Positions 51,204 through 62,878 of a stretch of DNA of 64,000 nt are shown here, in pieces; positions within the stretch are counted from its first letter, which is position 1; every line of letters begins with the position of its first letter. Origin of the DNA: Verrucomicrobium sp. BvORR106 (GTDB lineage Bacteria; Verrucomicrobiota; Verrucomicrobiia; Verrucomicrobiales; Verrucomicrobiaceae); assembly GCF_000739655.1 (NCBI RefSeq), contig NZ_BATR01000053.1, forward strand, positions 1-64,000, given 5' to 3'. A program made the translations under genes and the position numbers. The notes under the pieces were generated by a model. The model was not told where the DNA came from. It searched no databases and saw nothing but the letters and a program-made list of their open reading frames with translations.

Positions 51204-54200
51204 ATGCCTTCTTTGCGACATCTTTCTGCATTCCCGGTGATGGCTCTGGCGGGCATTCAAGCCGCCCCGGCTCCGGTGGACTATGATGCCCGGGTCCTGC
51301 CTCTATTTCAGGAGCATTGTGTGGACTGTCATGCGGCAGATGATGCCGATGGCGAGTTCGCCCTCGATACCTTTGACGCACTGATCAAAGGTGGCAAGGC
51401 GGGCAAGGCCGTGGTGCCAGGGGACGCGCAGAATTCCCTGCTGGTGAAGTTTCTGGAAGGGCGTAGCGGACGTGAGGGCAAGAACCAGTTCATGCCTCCG
51501 GGCAAAAAGGAGCATTTGAAGCCGGAGGAAATTGCGATCATCCGGCAGTGGATCGATGCCGGGGCGCATCCTCCCGCCGCGCCCGGTAAGCCGGCGGATG
51601 CGCTGGCCACGTTGCCCCAAGTCTCTCCGCGCACTGCCATCAAGAAATCCGTGCTCTCGTTGAGCGTCTCCTCCCCGGCCAAGTTGGTGGCGGCAGGTGG
51701 CTACGGGAGCGTACGTCTCATCGATCTGAACAGCTTGCAGACCGTCCGGGAGATGAAGGACGTGGCGGGCAAGGTGAATGCCGTGGCCTTCTCGACAGAT
51801 GGCGCCTTTGTCTTTGCTGCGGCGGGCGTCCCGGGTGTCGGCGGAGTGGCTTACCAGTGGAAGACGGCAGACGGATCGCTGGTCCGGAAGCTGGAGGGGC
51901 ATTCGGATGCTCTCTACGGCATGGCCATCTCTCCGGATGCCAAGTTGCTGGCCACCGGCAGCTACGATCAGAAGATCAAGCTCTGGGACCTGAGCACCGG
52001 CGCAGAGCTGCGCGCTCTCACCGGGCACAACGGTGGAGTCTTCGGTCTAGCCTTCCGTCCCGATGGCAAGGTCCTCGCCAGCGCGAGTGCGGACCGTACC
52101 GTCAAGCTCTGGGAAGTGGCCACGGGCCGTCGGCTGGACACTTTCTCCCAGCCTTTGAAGGAACAGACCGCTGTGGCCTTCTCCCCCGATGGCCGTTTGC
52201 TGGCCGCCGGTGGTGCGGACAACCGTTTGCGAGTGTGGAAAGTGAGTGCGGAGGCGGTTGAAGGAACCAATCAGCTCCTCGCCACCCGGTATGCGCATGA
52301 AGGCGCGATCCTGAGCATTGGATTCGATCCAGGGGGGAAGCAGATCTTCACCAGTGCGGCAGACCGCACGGCGAAGATCTGGAGCAGCACCAGTTACACC
52401 GAGGAACACCTCATGGATCAGCAGTCCGACTGGGTGCCGGCCATGGCGGCCCTCGGCGGTGACAAGCTGTTGTTGGGCAGGCTCGACGGCTCGCTCGCCG
52501 TCTATCTGATCTCCACCGGACTGCCTGCGACTCCCGTTGCGGCCGCTCCCAAGCCGATGGCCAAGAGCAAGCCTGCCCCTGCTGCCAAGCCGGAGCTGGT
52601 GCGTCTGGAGCCGCGTGGGGTGCAGAGCGGAACGCGTACAACATTGAAGGTCACGGGCAAGCACCTGCAAGGGCTGAGCGCGGTGAAGATCGGGCATGCA
52701 GACTTGAAGGCGTCCGTTGTGTCCGTGAACCAGGCGGGAACAGTTGCTGAGATCGAGGTCGAAGCGGGTGCCAAGGTGCCACGAACCCAGGTGGACGTCT
52801 CCCTGGTGACCGCGGGAGGGGAGACCGCAAAACAACGTCTGCTGGTGGACTATCTGCCACAGCTTGTAGGGGTTCCGTCTGACAAAGGCACCCGTCTGCC
52901 CGCACTGCCGGTCAATGTGTGGGGAACTCTCCGTCAGACCGGTCAGGTGGATGCCTGGATCTTCACCGCAAGAAAAGGCGAGACTGTGATCTTTGATTTG
53001 GCTGCTGCGCGCATCGAGTCCAAGGCCGTCTCGCCTCGCTTGGAGGTGGTGGATGCTGACGGCCGTCTGCTGGCAGCCAACAACGGGCTGGACAGCGGCA
53101 GTGATCCCTTTGTTGCCTTCACCGCCCCGGCGGATGGGGAGTACAAGGTCCTGGTTCGGGAAATTACTTTGGCCGGGTCTGAGGATCATGTGTATCGCCT
53201 CACCGCAGGCGTGTTGCCTTATGTGACCGGATGGTGGCCGCTGGCCGTGCCACCCGACCAGGAAAGCCGTATCGAGCTTGTCGGCTACAATCTGAAGGAC
53301 ACGAAGGTGATGGTGACCAGCCCGGCGGAGGGGGAGGTGAGTTTGCCCCTGGATTCTGACCAGTATCGGAGCCGGGTGAACATGCGGGTCCAGGTGAGCC
53401 CCTTGCCTCAACAGACGGAACAAGAGCCGAATGATGCCGTCGCCAATGGCCCGAAGTTGACCGTACCCAGCCTGGTCAACGCCCGGTTGCAATCAGCCAG
53501 GCCGGGAGAACCGGATGCAGACCTGTTCCCTTTTGAGGCCACGAAAGGGCAACAACTGGTCTTTGAGACCCGCGCCGCCATGCTGGGCTCACCGGCCGAT
53601 ACGAAGCTCGAGATCCTGGACGCCAAAGGGGAACTGGTCCCGATGATCAAGATGCAGGCCACCAAGGATTCCTGGATCACGCTGCGGAGCGAGGATGCCA
53701 ACGATTCCGCCATCCGGCTGGGCAGGTTCGCGGAAATGGAGTTGAACGACTACATGTACTTCAATGGCGAGGTCCTGAAGATCTACCGTCTCGCCCGGGG
53801 CCCGGACGCAGACATGATCTACTACGCCGGGGCGGGCAAACGGAAGGCGTTTTTCAACACCAGCCCGGCGGGCCATGGTCTGGATGACCTGTGTTATGCC
53901 GTGGAACCGAGGGCACTGGACGCCCGCATTGTCCCCAACGGGCTACCCGTCTTCACCTTGTACTACATGAATGACGACGATGGGGAGCGTAAGCTGGGCA
54001 GGGACTCCCGACTCACCTTCGTGGCCCCGGCGGATGGCACCTATCAGGTGCGGGTGAGTGACACCCGTGGCTGGAGCAGTGAGCGCCAGGCCTACCAGCT
54101 CATCGTGCGGGACCCGAAACCCGACTTCATGCCCCGGTTGCGCATGCCTGCCACTGTATCCGTTCCGGCAGGTTCCGGGGTGCAGTTTGCGGTCGCGGTG

Positions 54201-54863
54201 GATCGGGAGGATGGCTTTGAGGGAACGGTTCAAGTGGAGCTGTCCGGGGTGCCAGACGGGTTCTATGTGTCCACGCCCATCGTCGTGGAGGGCGGGCATC
54301 TGGACGCCGCTGGCGCGCTGTACGCCCGGCCGGAGGCTAAAGTGGGCAATCACGACTTCAGCGGCGTGAAGGTGACCGCCAAAGGCATCATCAATGGCCG
54401 TGAGGTCATCAAGGAGGTCAATGGCCTGCCAAAGATCGCTGTAGTCGCGGCCGGGAAGCGCTCTCTGTTCGTCGAGCCTGACATGGCGGGCAAACCCGCT
54501 GGAGATGGAAAGACCGCACCGGGAGGCCCCTATGAAATCACCATCGAGCCCGGCAAGCTTGTCTCCGCCTGGCTGCGGGTGGACCGTCGGGGCGATGATG
54601 CCCTCATCGGTGTTGACATCGAGAACCTTCCCCACGGGGTCATCGTGGACAACATCGGTCTCAACGGTGTGCAGATCCGTGCTGGTGAAAACGAGCGCGA
54701 AGTCTTTCTCTCCTGTGCCCCCTGGGTGGCGGAGCAGGACCGTCTCTGTCACATGGTGGTGGGCAGCGCCCGCAATGATGCCGTGAAAGCGGATGCTGCG
54801 GCGACCAGCTTCCCCGTGCTGCTGAAAGTGCGGAAGAAGTCCGACGCCGTGGCGCGCGAGTAG
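51204..54863 (+). CDS. Cytochrome c-like / WD40 / peptidase-associated beta-domain protein
   Basis: 1219 residues, exported (hydrophobic N terminus ending near GIQAAPAP). A planctomycete-type cytochrome c domain (about 25-130) has the heme site CVDCH and MPPGKKEHLKPEE. A WD40 propeller follows (about 150-430: LEGHSDALYGMAISPDAKLL, SYDQKIKLWDLSTGAELRAL, SADRTVKLWEVATGRRL). After an Ala/Pro/Lys linker come an IPT-like domain and repeated pre-peptidase C-terminal-type beta domains (about 470-1000), then further beta-rich sequence. Third gene of the DUF1501 operon, 14 bases after the DUF1553 gene. It may act as a scaffold; no catalytic site is seen. Confidence 0.88.
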   Translation: MPSLRHLSAFPVMALAGIQAAPAPVDYDARVLPLFQEHCVDCHAADDADGEFALDTFDALIKGGKAGKAVVPGDAQNSLLVKFLEGRSGREGKNQFMPPGKKEHLKPEEIAIIRQWIDAGAHPPAAPGKPADALATLPQVSPRTAIKKSVLSLSVSSPAKLVAAGGYGSVRLIDLNSLQTVREMKDVAGKVNAVAFSTDGAFVFAAAGVPGVGGVAYQWKTADGSLVRKLEGHSDALYGMAISPDAKLLATGSYDQKIKLWDLSTGAELRALTGHNGGVFGLAFRPDGKVLASASADRTVKLWEVATGRRLDTFSQPLKEQTAVAFSPDGRLLAAGGADNRLRVWKVSAEAVEGTNQLLATRYAHEGAILSIGFDPGGKQIFTSAADRTAKIWSSTSYTEEHLMDQQSDWVPAMAALGGDKLLLGRLDGSLAVYLISTGLPATPVAAAPKPMAKSKPAPAAKPELVRLEPRGVQSGTRTTLKVTGKHLQGLSAVKIGHADLKASVVSVNQAGTVAEIEVEAGAKVPRTQVDVSLVTAGGETAKQRLLVDYLPQLVGVPSDKGTRLPALPVNVWGTLRQTGQVDAWIFTARKGETVIFDLAAARIESKAVSPRLEVVDADGRLLAANNGLDSGSDPFVAFTAPADGEYKVLVREITLAGSEDHVYRLTAGVLPYVTGWWPLAVPPDQESRIELVGYNLKDTKVMVTSPAEGEVSLPLDSDQYRSRVNMRVQVSPLPQQTEQEPNDAVANGPKLTVPSLVNARLQSARPGEPDADLFPFEATKGQQLVFETRAAMLGSPADTKLEILDAKGELVPMIKMQATKDSWITLRSEDANDSAIRLGRFAEMELNDYMYFNGEVLKIYRLARGPDADMIYYAGAGKRKAFFNTSPAGHGLDDLCYAVEPRALDARIVPNGLPVFTLYYMNDDDGERKLGRDSRLTFVAPADGTYQVRVSDTRGWSSERQAYQLIVRDPKPDFMPRLRMPATVSVPAGSGVQFAVAVDREDGFEGTVQVELSGVPDGFYVSTPIVVEGGHLDAAGALYARPEAKVGNHDFSGVKVTAKGIINGREVIKEVNGLPKIAVVAAGKRSLFVEPDMAGKPAGDGKTAPGGPYEITIEPGKLVSAWLRVDRRGDDALIGVDIENLPHGVIVDNIGLNGVQIRAGENEREVFLSCAPWVAEQDRLCHMVVGSARNDAVKADAAATSFPVLLKVRKKSDAVARE

Positions 54864-54887
54864 TGAGCCCCCGTTTCCCGGCTCACT
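54862..54887. terminator. Hairpin containing both convergent stop codons
   Basis: AGTGAGCC and GGCTCACT form a perfect 8-bp stem with a 10-base loop. The plus-strand stop and the minus-strand stop both touch the stem, so it probably ends transcription from both sides. Confidence 0.55.
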
Positions 54888-56379
54888 TGTGGCTGCGCCA
54901 TCCCATGGCCAGGCGTTGTAACCAGCTTGGACGGTCGGGGGGCACAGTGACTGAATCGGGGATGTCTGGAGCGGGCTCAGGTTCAGGGATCCATTGGATG
55001 GAGACCAGCCGGAAGGAGCGCTTGCGTGGCTCTGCCCCGATTTGGACGGGGGGAGGACCCTGGAAAGTGATGCGGGTCCTCTGGCCGCGAGGAGGCACGG
55101 GCGCTTTAACAGAGATTCCACCCGCACCGGCCGCGCGTGGCACGGGAGTGAAGGGAGCTTCGTCCACAGCGATCATGAGCTCTCTGTGAGGCGAGTTGGC
55201 AGGGGTTGGGGTCACCTCTATCCGCAACTCCACTTCTGCGAAGCCGGTCCGATGAGGAACCTCCAATCCCGCCTGCGAGTCGGCCCACCCGTCAACGTCG
55301 ATCCCGTGACAGAGCCAGCCCGACAGTTCATGAGTATGCCTGGCGCTCGAAAAGCTGAAGTGCCCAGTGGTGACGGTGTTACTCAGCGCCTCCTGGGCAA
55401 TTGACCACTGGTGCAGGAAAAATTCAGGAGGTTTCTTATGAGTCAGCCCACAGAAAAGAGCCGCGAGTTCCTGCTGTTTGGTCGCTGTAGTCGAATCTGG
55501 AGGGTAAGGGGATGCCTCTAAACAGGCTTGTCGGCCTGCCCGGCTGAGCAGCGGTTCGGGACCTGTGTAGCTGCCCGAAGGTCTCACAATCGTGACCTCT
55601 CCACCTTCCAGATAAAAGAATCTGCAACCGGAAAGCACCGAGAGTCCAAAGCTCGTGGAGATCTCGTTGGAACACGAGTACTTGAACTGTCGGAAGATAT
55701 TGTACAACCGAAAGTAGAACTCCGGCTCGTTGGGGTGTCCGGAACACACCAGCTTCAGCCCCGCCTTTTGGTAGGGGACATGGCATCCCCGTTCGTAGTC
55801 CCGCCAGTGCATGCTCACATAGACGGGCTGATACTCCTCTGGCAGCGCAGCCAGCCGGGCCGCGTAGCTCTCACGGTCAAAGTCCACCAGTTTGTTCAGG
55901 TCGGATTTGTCGGGGAGTGCGATGGTCCCTTTGCGGACAGGCTCTGTCGCTTCCGGAAAGGTCCGATGGTAGTTGTCGCAGGCGTAAAGGAATGTGTGTC
56001 CTATGCTCTGCGGGTTTTGGAGGCCGCGTTCTCTCGCGGCCTGGCTGAACAGTTCATTGAAGAAAAAAGAGCCGGGCATTCGAGCGGACTCCATTTTTTC
56101 CATGATGCGAATCGTCCTCGAAACATTCGACTGCATTTCCGGCCCGGTGCGGAAATCGAGCACCAACTGGAGTGCCCAGGGGATGGGGGCACCAGTTGGC
56201 AGCCCGGCATAGTTGCGTAAGATTTCTGCTCCTCCGTACAGGTGGTTCGAGGGATAGTATTCTCGCTCGGTTAGCTGGGGCTCCCTGCTACGGGCATAAA
56301 GGTCTTCTTGTCCAAACTTGAAGCAGGGCCAGTTGCTCATGCGAAGAATTGCGCCGTCGTGCTGAATCGATGGATCCAC
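54883..56379 (-). CDS. Putative glycosyltransferase-like protein, unassigned family
   Basis: 498 residues, not firmly recognised. The segment ALPEEYQPVYVSMHWRDYER then VCSGHPNEPEFYFRLYNI and YSCSNEISTSFGLSVLSG has the look of a GT-B glycosyltransferase that binds a nucleotide sugar, as in capsule or sialic acid transferases. The last 130 residues appear beta-rich and may be a carbohydrate-binding domain. It follows the CMP-sugar synthetase gene by three bases, so use of a CMP-activated sugar is inferred from context. The start is GTG 56379; an ATG 13 codons later is an alternative. No signal peptide. Confidence 0.6.
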   Translation of the reverse strand: MDPSIQHDGAILRMSNWPCFKFGQEDLYARSREPQLTEREYYPSNHLYGGAEILRNYAGLPTGAPIPWALQLVLDFRTGPEMQSNVSRTIRIMEKMESARMPGSFFFNELFSQAARERGLQNPQSIGHTFLYACDNYHRTFPEATEPVRKGTIALPDKSDLNKLVDFDRESYAARLAALPEEYQPVYVSMHWRDYERGCHVPYQKAGLKLVCSGHPNEPEFYFRLYNIFRQFKYSCSNEISTSFGLSVLSGCRFFYLEGGEVTIVRPSGSYTGPEPLLSRAGRQACLEASPYPPDSTTATKQQELAALFCGLTHKKPPEFFLHQWSIAQEALSNTVTTGHFSFSSARHTHELSGWLCHGIDVDGWADSQAGLEVPHRTGFAEVELRIEVTPTPANSPHRELMIAVDEAPFTPVPRAAGAGGISVKAPVPPRGQRTRITFQGPPPVQIGAEPRKRSFRLVSIQWIPEPEPAPDIPDSVTVPPDRPSWLQRLAMGWRSHK

Positions 56380-56382
56380 CTC

Positions 56383-57120
56383 TCAGGTGCCAGAATGGTG
56401 GAGATGCTTGGGTAGGGTGGTGTCCGTCCAACCCTGCCTCAGCAAATACCGTTCCGTGAGCAGGATGTCGTCCTCGTCGTGGACGTCCCGTCCTCCTGGA
56501 TTCTCCTCGAGGAGGATCTTCCGCCCCAGATAGGGGAACGGGGCGGAGCCATTGGCAGGGATGCAGGAATTAACACGCATGGCCCGGGCCGCCCCATCGA
56601 GAATCACACAAGGGTCGAGCGCCTGCCGGTTGCTGGAGGTGTAGGCTGGCACCTCGTTCCAGGGTTCCAGCCAGCCGTCTGCGGTGAGCTTTCGAGTGCG
56701 GTAAGGATGCACCGACCGGTCAATGACGCCGCTGACGCAGGAATCCGCGCTGGGGTCTGCCTCCAGCCGCGCAATGCAGCGGTCGATCAGTCCTGCGGCG
56801 TGGGTCGCACAGTTGGCATGCAGGGTGACGAGGTGTTCTACCGTGCCGCCAATTTCCTGCAGGGCATGGAGAATGCCATCCACCATCTGGGCCGTGTCGT
56901 GTGAGATGTCGTCTGGGCGTCGGATGAACCGTACCTTGAGCTCCGTGGCGACCCGCTGGATGCCGGGGCAGTCGGATGTCACCACCACCTGATCGATGCG
57001 CCGGGCATGAAGCGCCGCCAGCAGGGGGTATATCACCAGCGGACGGCCCAGTACTGGCATGACGTTCTTGCCCGGGATGGACTTGCTGCCGCCTCTCCCC
57101 ATGATGAGCGCCACGTTCAT
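56383..57120 (-). CDS. Acylneuraminate/CMP-sugar cytidylyltransferase family protein
   Basis: 245 residues. The N-terminal nucleotide-binding motif GRGGSKSIPGKNVMPVLGRP and VVVTSDCPGIQRVA match the CMP-NeuAc/CMP-Kdo synthetase family, which makes CMP-activated acidic sugars from CTP. SVHPYRTRKLTADGWLEPW is the usual central loop. The first Arg of the RGGSKGIPGKN motif is present. The exact sugar cannot be told; no sialic acid synthase is in this window. ATG 57120 is chosen because homology begins there; a GTG at 57162 is also in frame. It sits between the squalene-cyclase-like and putative glycosyltransferase genes on one strand. Confidence 0.85.
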   Translation of the reverse strand: MNVALIMGRGGSKSIPGKNVMPVLGRPLVIYPLLAALHARRIDQVVVTSDCPGIQRVATELKVRFIRRPDDISHDTAQMVDGILHALQEIGGTVEHLVTLHANCATHAAGLIDRCIARLEADPSADSCVSGVIDRSVHPYRTRKLTADGWLEPWNEVPAYTSSNRQALDPCVILDGAARAMRVNSCIPANGSAPFPYLGRKILLEENPGGRDVHDEDDILLTERYLLRQGWTDTTLPKHLHHSGT

Positions 57121-57163
57121 GTGTTGGGAAAATTGGATGGGTTGATCGGAAGTGGGACGCACC

Positions 57164-59029
57164 TCACTCTGTCGCGAAAGCGAATGCTGTATGGCGTGAC
57201 TTCTGGTGACTCAGTTTCTCGACGGATTGCAGAGCCGTCAAGGTCCAGATCACAGGATAAAGCTGCTCGTGATACCAGAGCCGCGCAAAATAGAGTCCGA
57301 TGGGCGCCGAGGGGAAATTCCCGCCGGTGGAAGTATGCTGGACGAGCCACCGGGCTCCTCTTGCGGACGCTTCACTTGTGGCCTTGTCGACGGGGCCTCC
57401 GATTTTCACCGCATGGCAGGCCAGTGCGGCGACGGCCACGGCCGTCTCTTCCAGGCTGGCAGGCCCCGTTTCACCCCCGCTCCAGCCGCCGGCGGGTTGT
57501 TGCCAGGCCAACAGATTGCGGTGCCCGGTTTCCAGGATCCTGGTAATGCTGGGCGAGGCAATCCCTGAGCCCATCAGGTGATTCATGATCTGGGCCGTGC
57601 CGTACACGTGGTTTTCCTCTTCCACGGCATGTTCATTGCCGAACCAAAGGGGCACATGATTAAACCCGCTCGCGTCTCGCTTGGAGGGCCTGCCGATGAA
57701 GGCAATGGCGCGGTCAACGCGCGATGCCAGCTCCAACTGGAGATCTTGGGGGAGAAGTTCCTGCCACAGGCCCCACGCATGCATGGCATGCGCCGTGATC
57801 TCCGGGGTGCTGCGGTCAAAGGGCAGGGTGCCCCAGCCTCGGCAGAAGGTGGGGATGCCCCCGTCGCGATTCTGCAGATCCATGAGCCACCTCACACCTC
57901 TGGCCACCGCGGGAGCGAGGACCTGGCGCTCGGCTTCGTCTTCGCACAGATGCCAGAGGGCCACGAGAGCGCCGCTGGTGTCGTCCGCATCGGGCACGCC
58001 GCCGGGCAGATCGGTCCAGGCCCAGCCGCCGGGGGCTGCATTGGTGAAGGGGTGTATTTCCTGATACTGCTGCCCTAGCAGCCAGGTTTTCAAAGCAGGG
58101 ATGTCCAGCGCATCGCGGCCTTCCGGGGTTGCGGTGAGCGCCTTGGTGGAAAGGGTGGTGCCCCAGGTGGCGAGATTGGTATCGATCGGCCAACTTCCGT
58201 CAGGGCGTTGGGAATCCTCCAGGAAGCGCACGGCTTCAGGAACGCAGGGGTGGAACTTCTCACCCGCGCTGGCGAGCGCCATGGTGACGAAGCTTGTCAG
58301 CGGTGTGGCCTCCAAATAGCCGCCCGTGCTGGGCTGCAGGAGCTTCAGCATGGGGCTGATGCGCGGCCAGAGAGCCCTGCGCAGGGCGTGCAGCGGATTG
58401 AGCAGGGAGGGCGGTGCGTGGTAAAACCGCGCATAGCCAATGGCGATCAGCGCAGGCAGCGCATAGCTCACCACGGGCAGCCCAATGGCTCCGAACCATT
58501 CACGGGGCATGGCCGCCAGCTCAAACGGCAGGGCCAGCACCCGGGACCAGGCCTCTTTCTCCGGCCCCAAGCGGCCGCCGATGGCGCACAGCATGAGGAT
58601 GGGCACGGAGAAGGTCTTGTCCTTGCCATAGCGCGCCACCACGGCACGGCAGATCACCTCCGGCTCCAGAGAGCCCGTTCTTTCCTTGATCCAGGCTTCG
58701 CAGTGCTGGATGGGCTCGGTGCGGTCCGGCTCGCACAGGCTGAGGGCCGACCAGCACAGCAGGGTGGTGGAGAGATTGCTCTTGCTCAGCGTGGTGTCAC
58801 CCCAGCCGCCATCCTTGTTCTGGTGAAGCACCAGCCACCGCACCCCCTGGGCGATGCGGGCCGAGTGCAGCGGTGCATCCACCAGATGCAGCGCCACCAT
58901 GGCCGTGGCGGTGGAAAGGGCGCTGTTGGACAGATGCCCCTCCCAGTGCCCGTGCGCATTCCGCAGGGAAAGCAGATGCGCCCGGGTGTTCTGAATGGCT
59001 TCGGCAAGTGAGGGATCAGATGTTGCCAT
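57164..59029 (-). CDS. shc: Squalene-hopene cyclase-like terpene cyclase
   Basis: 621 residues, close to the 631 of the Alicyclobacillus enzyme. The catalytic acid motif DADDT lies near 345, followed by several QW-type repeats (QNKDGGWGDTTLS, QRPDGSWPIDT, QNRDGGIPTF, QQPAGGWSGGETG). PEITAHAMHAWG and HVYGTAQI align with conserved cyclase segments. It should protonate squalene or a related triterpene and cyclise it to a hopanoid, at the membrane. It is more divergent than textbook cyclases, so another triterpene product is possible. ATG 59029 has an AAGGAAGGA site seven bases upstream, better than the ATG at 59050. It is followed by CMP-sugar and glycosyltransferase-like genes. Confidence 0.8.
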   Translation of the reverse strand: MATSDPSLAEAIQNTRAHLLSLRNAHGHWEGHLSNSALSTATAMVALHLVDAPLHSARIAQGVRWLVLHQNKDGGWGDTTLSKSNLSTTLLCWSALSLCEPDRTEPIQHCEAWIKERTGSLEPEVICRAVVARYGKDKTFSVPILMLCAIGGRLGPEKEAWSRVLALPFELAAMPREWFGAIGLPVVSYALPALIAIGYARFYHAPPSLLNPLHALRRALWPRISPMLKLLQPSTGGYLEATPLTSFVTMALASAGEKFHPCVPEAVRFLEDSQRPDGSWPIDTNLATWGTTLSTKALTATPEGRDALDIPALKTWLLGQQYQEIHPFTNAAPGGWAWTDLPGGVPDADDTSGALVALWHLCEDEAERQVLAPAVARGVRWLMDLQNRDGGIPTFCRGWGTLPFDRSTPEITAHAMHAWGLWQELLPQDLQLELASRVDRAIAFIGRPSKRDASGFNHVPLWFGNEHAVEEENHVYGTAQIMNHLMGSGIASPSITRILETGHRNLLAWQQPAGGWSGGETGPASLEETAVAVAALACHAVKIGGPVDKATSEASARGARWLVQHTSTGGNFPSAPIGLYFARLWYHEQLYPVIWTLTALQSVEKLSHQKSRHTAFAFATE

Positions 59030-59090
59030 GGTCGTCCTTCCTTCACTCATCGAAGCGCAATTTCTAATTCATCATTCCCAATTCAGAATT

Positions 59091-61754
<2,664 letters not shown>

Positions 61755-61873
61755 AGGGGCGCACAGCTTGCACCAAAAGGGGGGCGTTTGCAAACGGGCG
61801 TGAGAAACGATCCCAAGCCGTCCATCAGGATCAGCTTTGAATCCGGCGGGACTCGTATTACGTTTCCACCCTA

Positions 61874-62857
61874 GTGAAGTTCTGCCAGTATTCCCGCCGC
61901 CTCTTGCCCGTCCTTGGGCTGGGAGGTCTGCTTTTGTCCCCGTCTTTGTCGCCAGCTGCGCCCTCCGGGGCCGAGACTTCGCTGGAGGAGTTGCTGTCCC
62001 TCCAGACCCAGATTCAGTCCGTGCAGGAGCGCACCCGGAAGGCGCTGGTGGCCATCGAGTGCGGGGGCGGGACCGCCAGCGGGGTCATCGTAAGTCCCAA
62101 CGGCCTCATTTTCACGGCCGCTCACGTGACGGGTGAGCCAAATCGCAAGGTGAAGGTCATCCTCTCCGATGGACGCACCGTGGAGGGAACCTCGCTGGGG
62201 CTGGATACCGCCACGGATTCCGCGATGATTCAGCTGCCCGCTCCGGCCAAAGCCTGGCCCTACGTCTCCATCAGCCGCGAGACCCGCGAGGTGAAGGTGG
62301 GCGACTGGTGCTACGCGCTCGGCCATCCTGGCGGGTGGGATGTCGCCCGCGGCCCCGTGCTGCGGATTGGCCGCATCGTCAAGGTGGCGGCCAACATGCT
62401 CCAGAGCGACTGCGTGCTCATGGGCGGCGATTCCGGCGGGGCGCTTTTCAATCCCCAAGGGGACGTCATCGGCATCCACAGCCAGATCTGGCAGGGCCGG
62501 GACCAGAATCTCCACGTCAGCATGGCTCCCTTCCTCCGGGCGTGGGAGGTCATGAAAAAGGGGCAAGTCATCACGGCCTGGGCTCAGGGGAGCGGCGGCT
62601 GGATCGGCCTCAGCACAGAGGCCGCCGAGGGTGGGCTCAGCATTCGGGCGATCGCACCGGACTCCCCGGCCATGAAGGCGGGTCTGAAGGAGGGCGATGT
62701 CATCATGAGCGTGAACAATGAGAAGCTGGCCGCTCCGGTGGACTTCTCGCAGGCCATTCGGAATCGCACGGCCGGTCAGTTGATCACGCTGAAGATCCGC
62801 TCGCCCCACGGGGAGCGGTTTGTGGAGGTGAAGCTCGGCCAGCGTCCCGAGCAGTAG
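61874..62857 (+). CDS. Periplasmic HtrA-like serine protease with one PDZ domain
   Basis: 327 residues with a signal peptide (LLPVLGLGGLLLSPSLSPAAP). The trypsin-fold catalytic triad is intact: His84 in TAAHVTG, Asp115 in TATDSAM and Ser187 in GGDSGGAL. One PDZ domain follows (about 235-320: GLSIRAIAPDSPAMKAGLKEGD). Members degrade or fold damaged envelope proteins. A second, catalytically dead relative starts 21 bases downstream. The start is a GTG with no obvious ribosome site, divergent from valS. Confidence 0.88.
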   Translation: MKFCQYSRRLLPVLGLGGLLLSPSLSPAAPSGAETSLEELLSLQTQIQSVQERTRKALVAIECGGGTASGVIVSPNGLIFTAAHVTGEPNRKVKVILSDGRTVEGTSLGLDTATDSAMIQLPAPAKAWPYVSISRETREVKVGDWCYALGHPGGWDVARGPVLRIGRIVKVAANMLQSDCVLMGGDSGGALFNPQGDVIGIHSQIWQGRDQNLHVSMAPFLRAWEVMKKGQVITAWAQGSGGWIGLSTEAAEGGLSIRAIAPDSPAMKAGLKEGDVIMSVNNEKLAAPVDFSQAIRNRTAGQLITLKIRSPHGERFVEVKLGQRPEQ

Positions 62858-62878
62858 GCCGGTATCGAGAGGACCATC

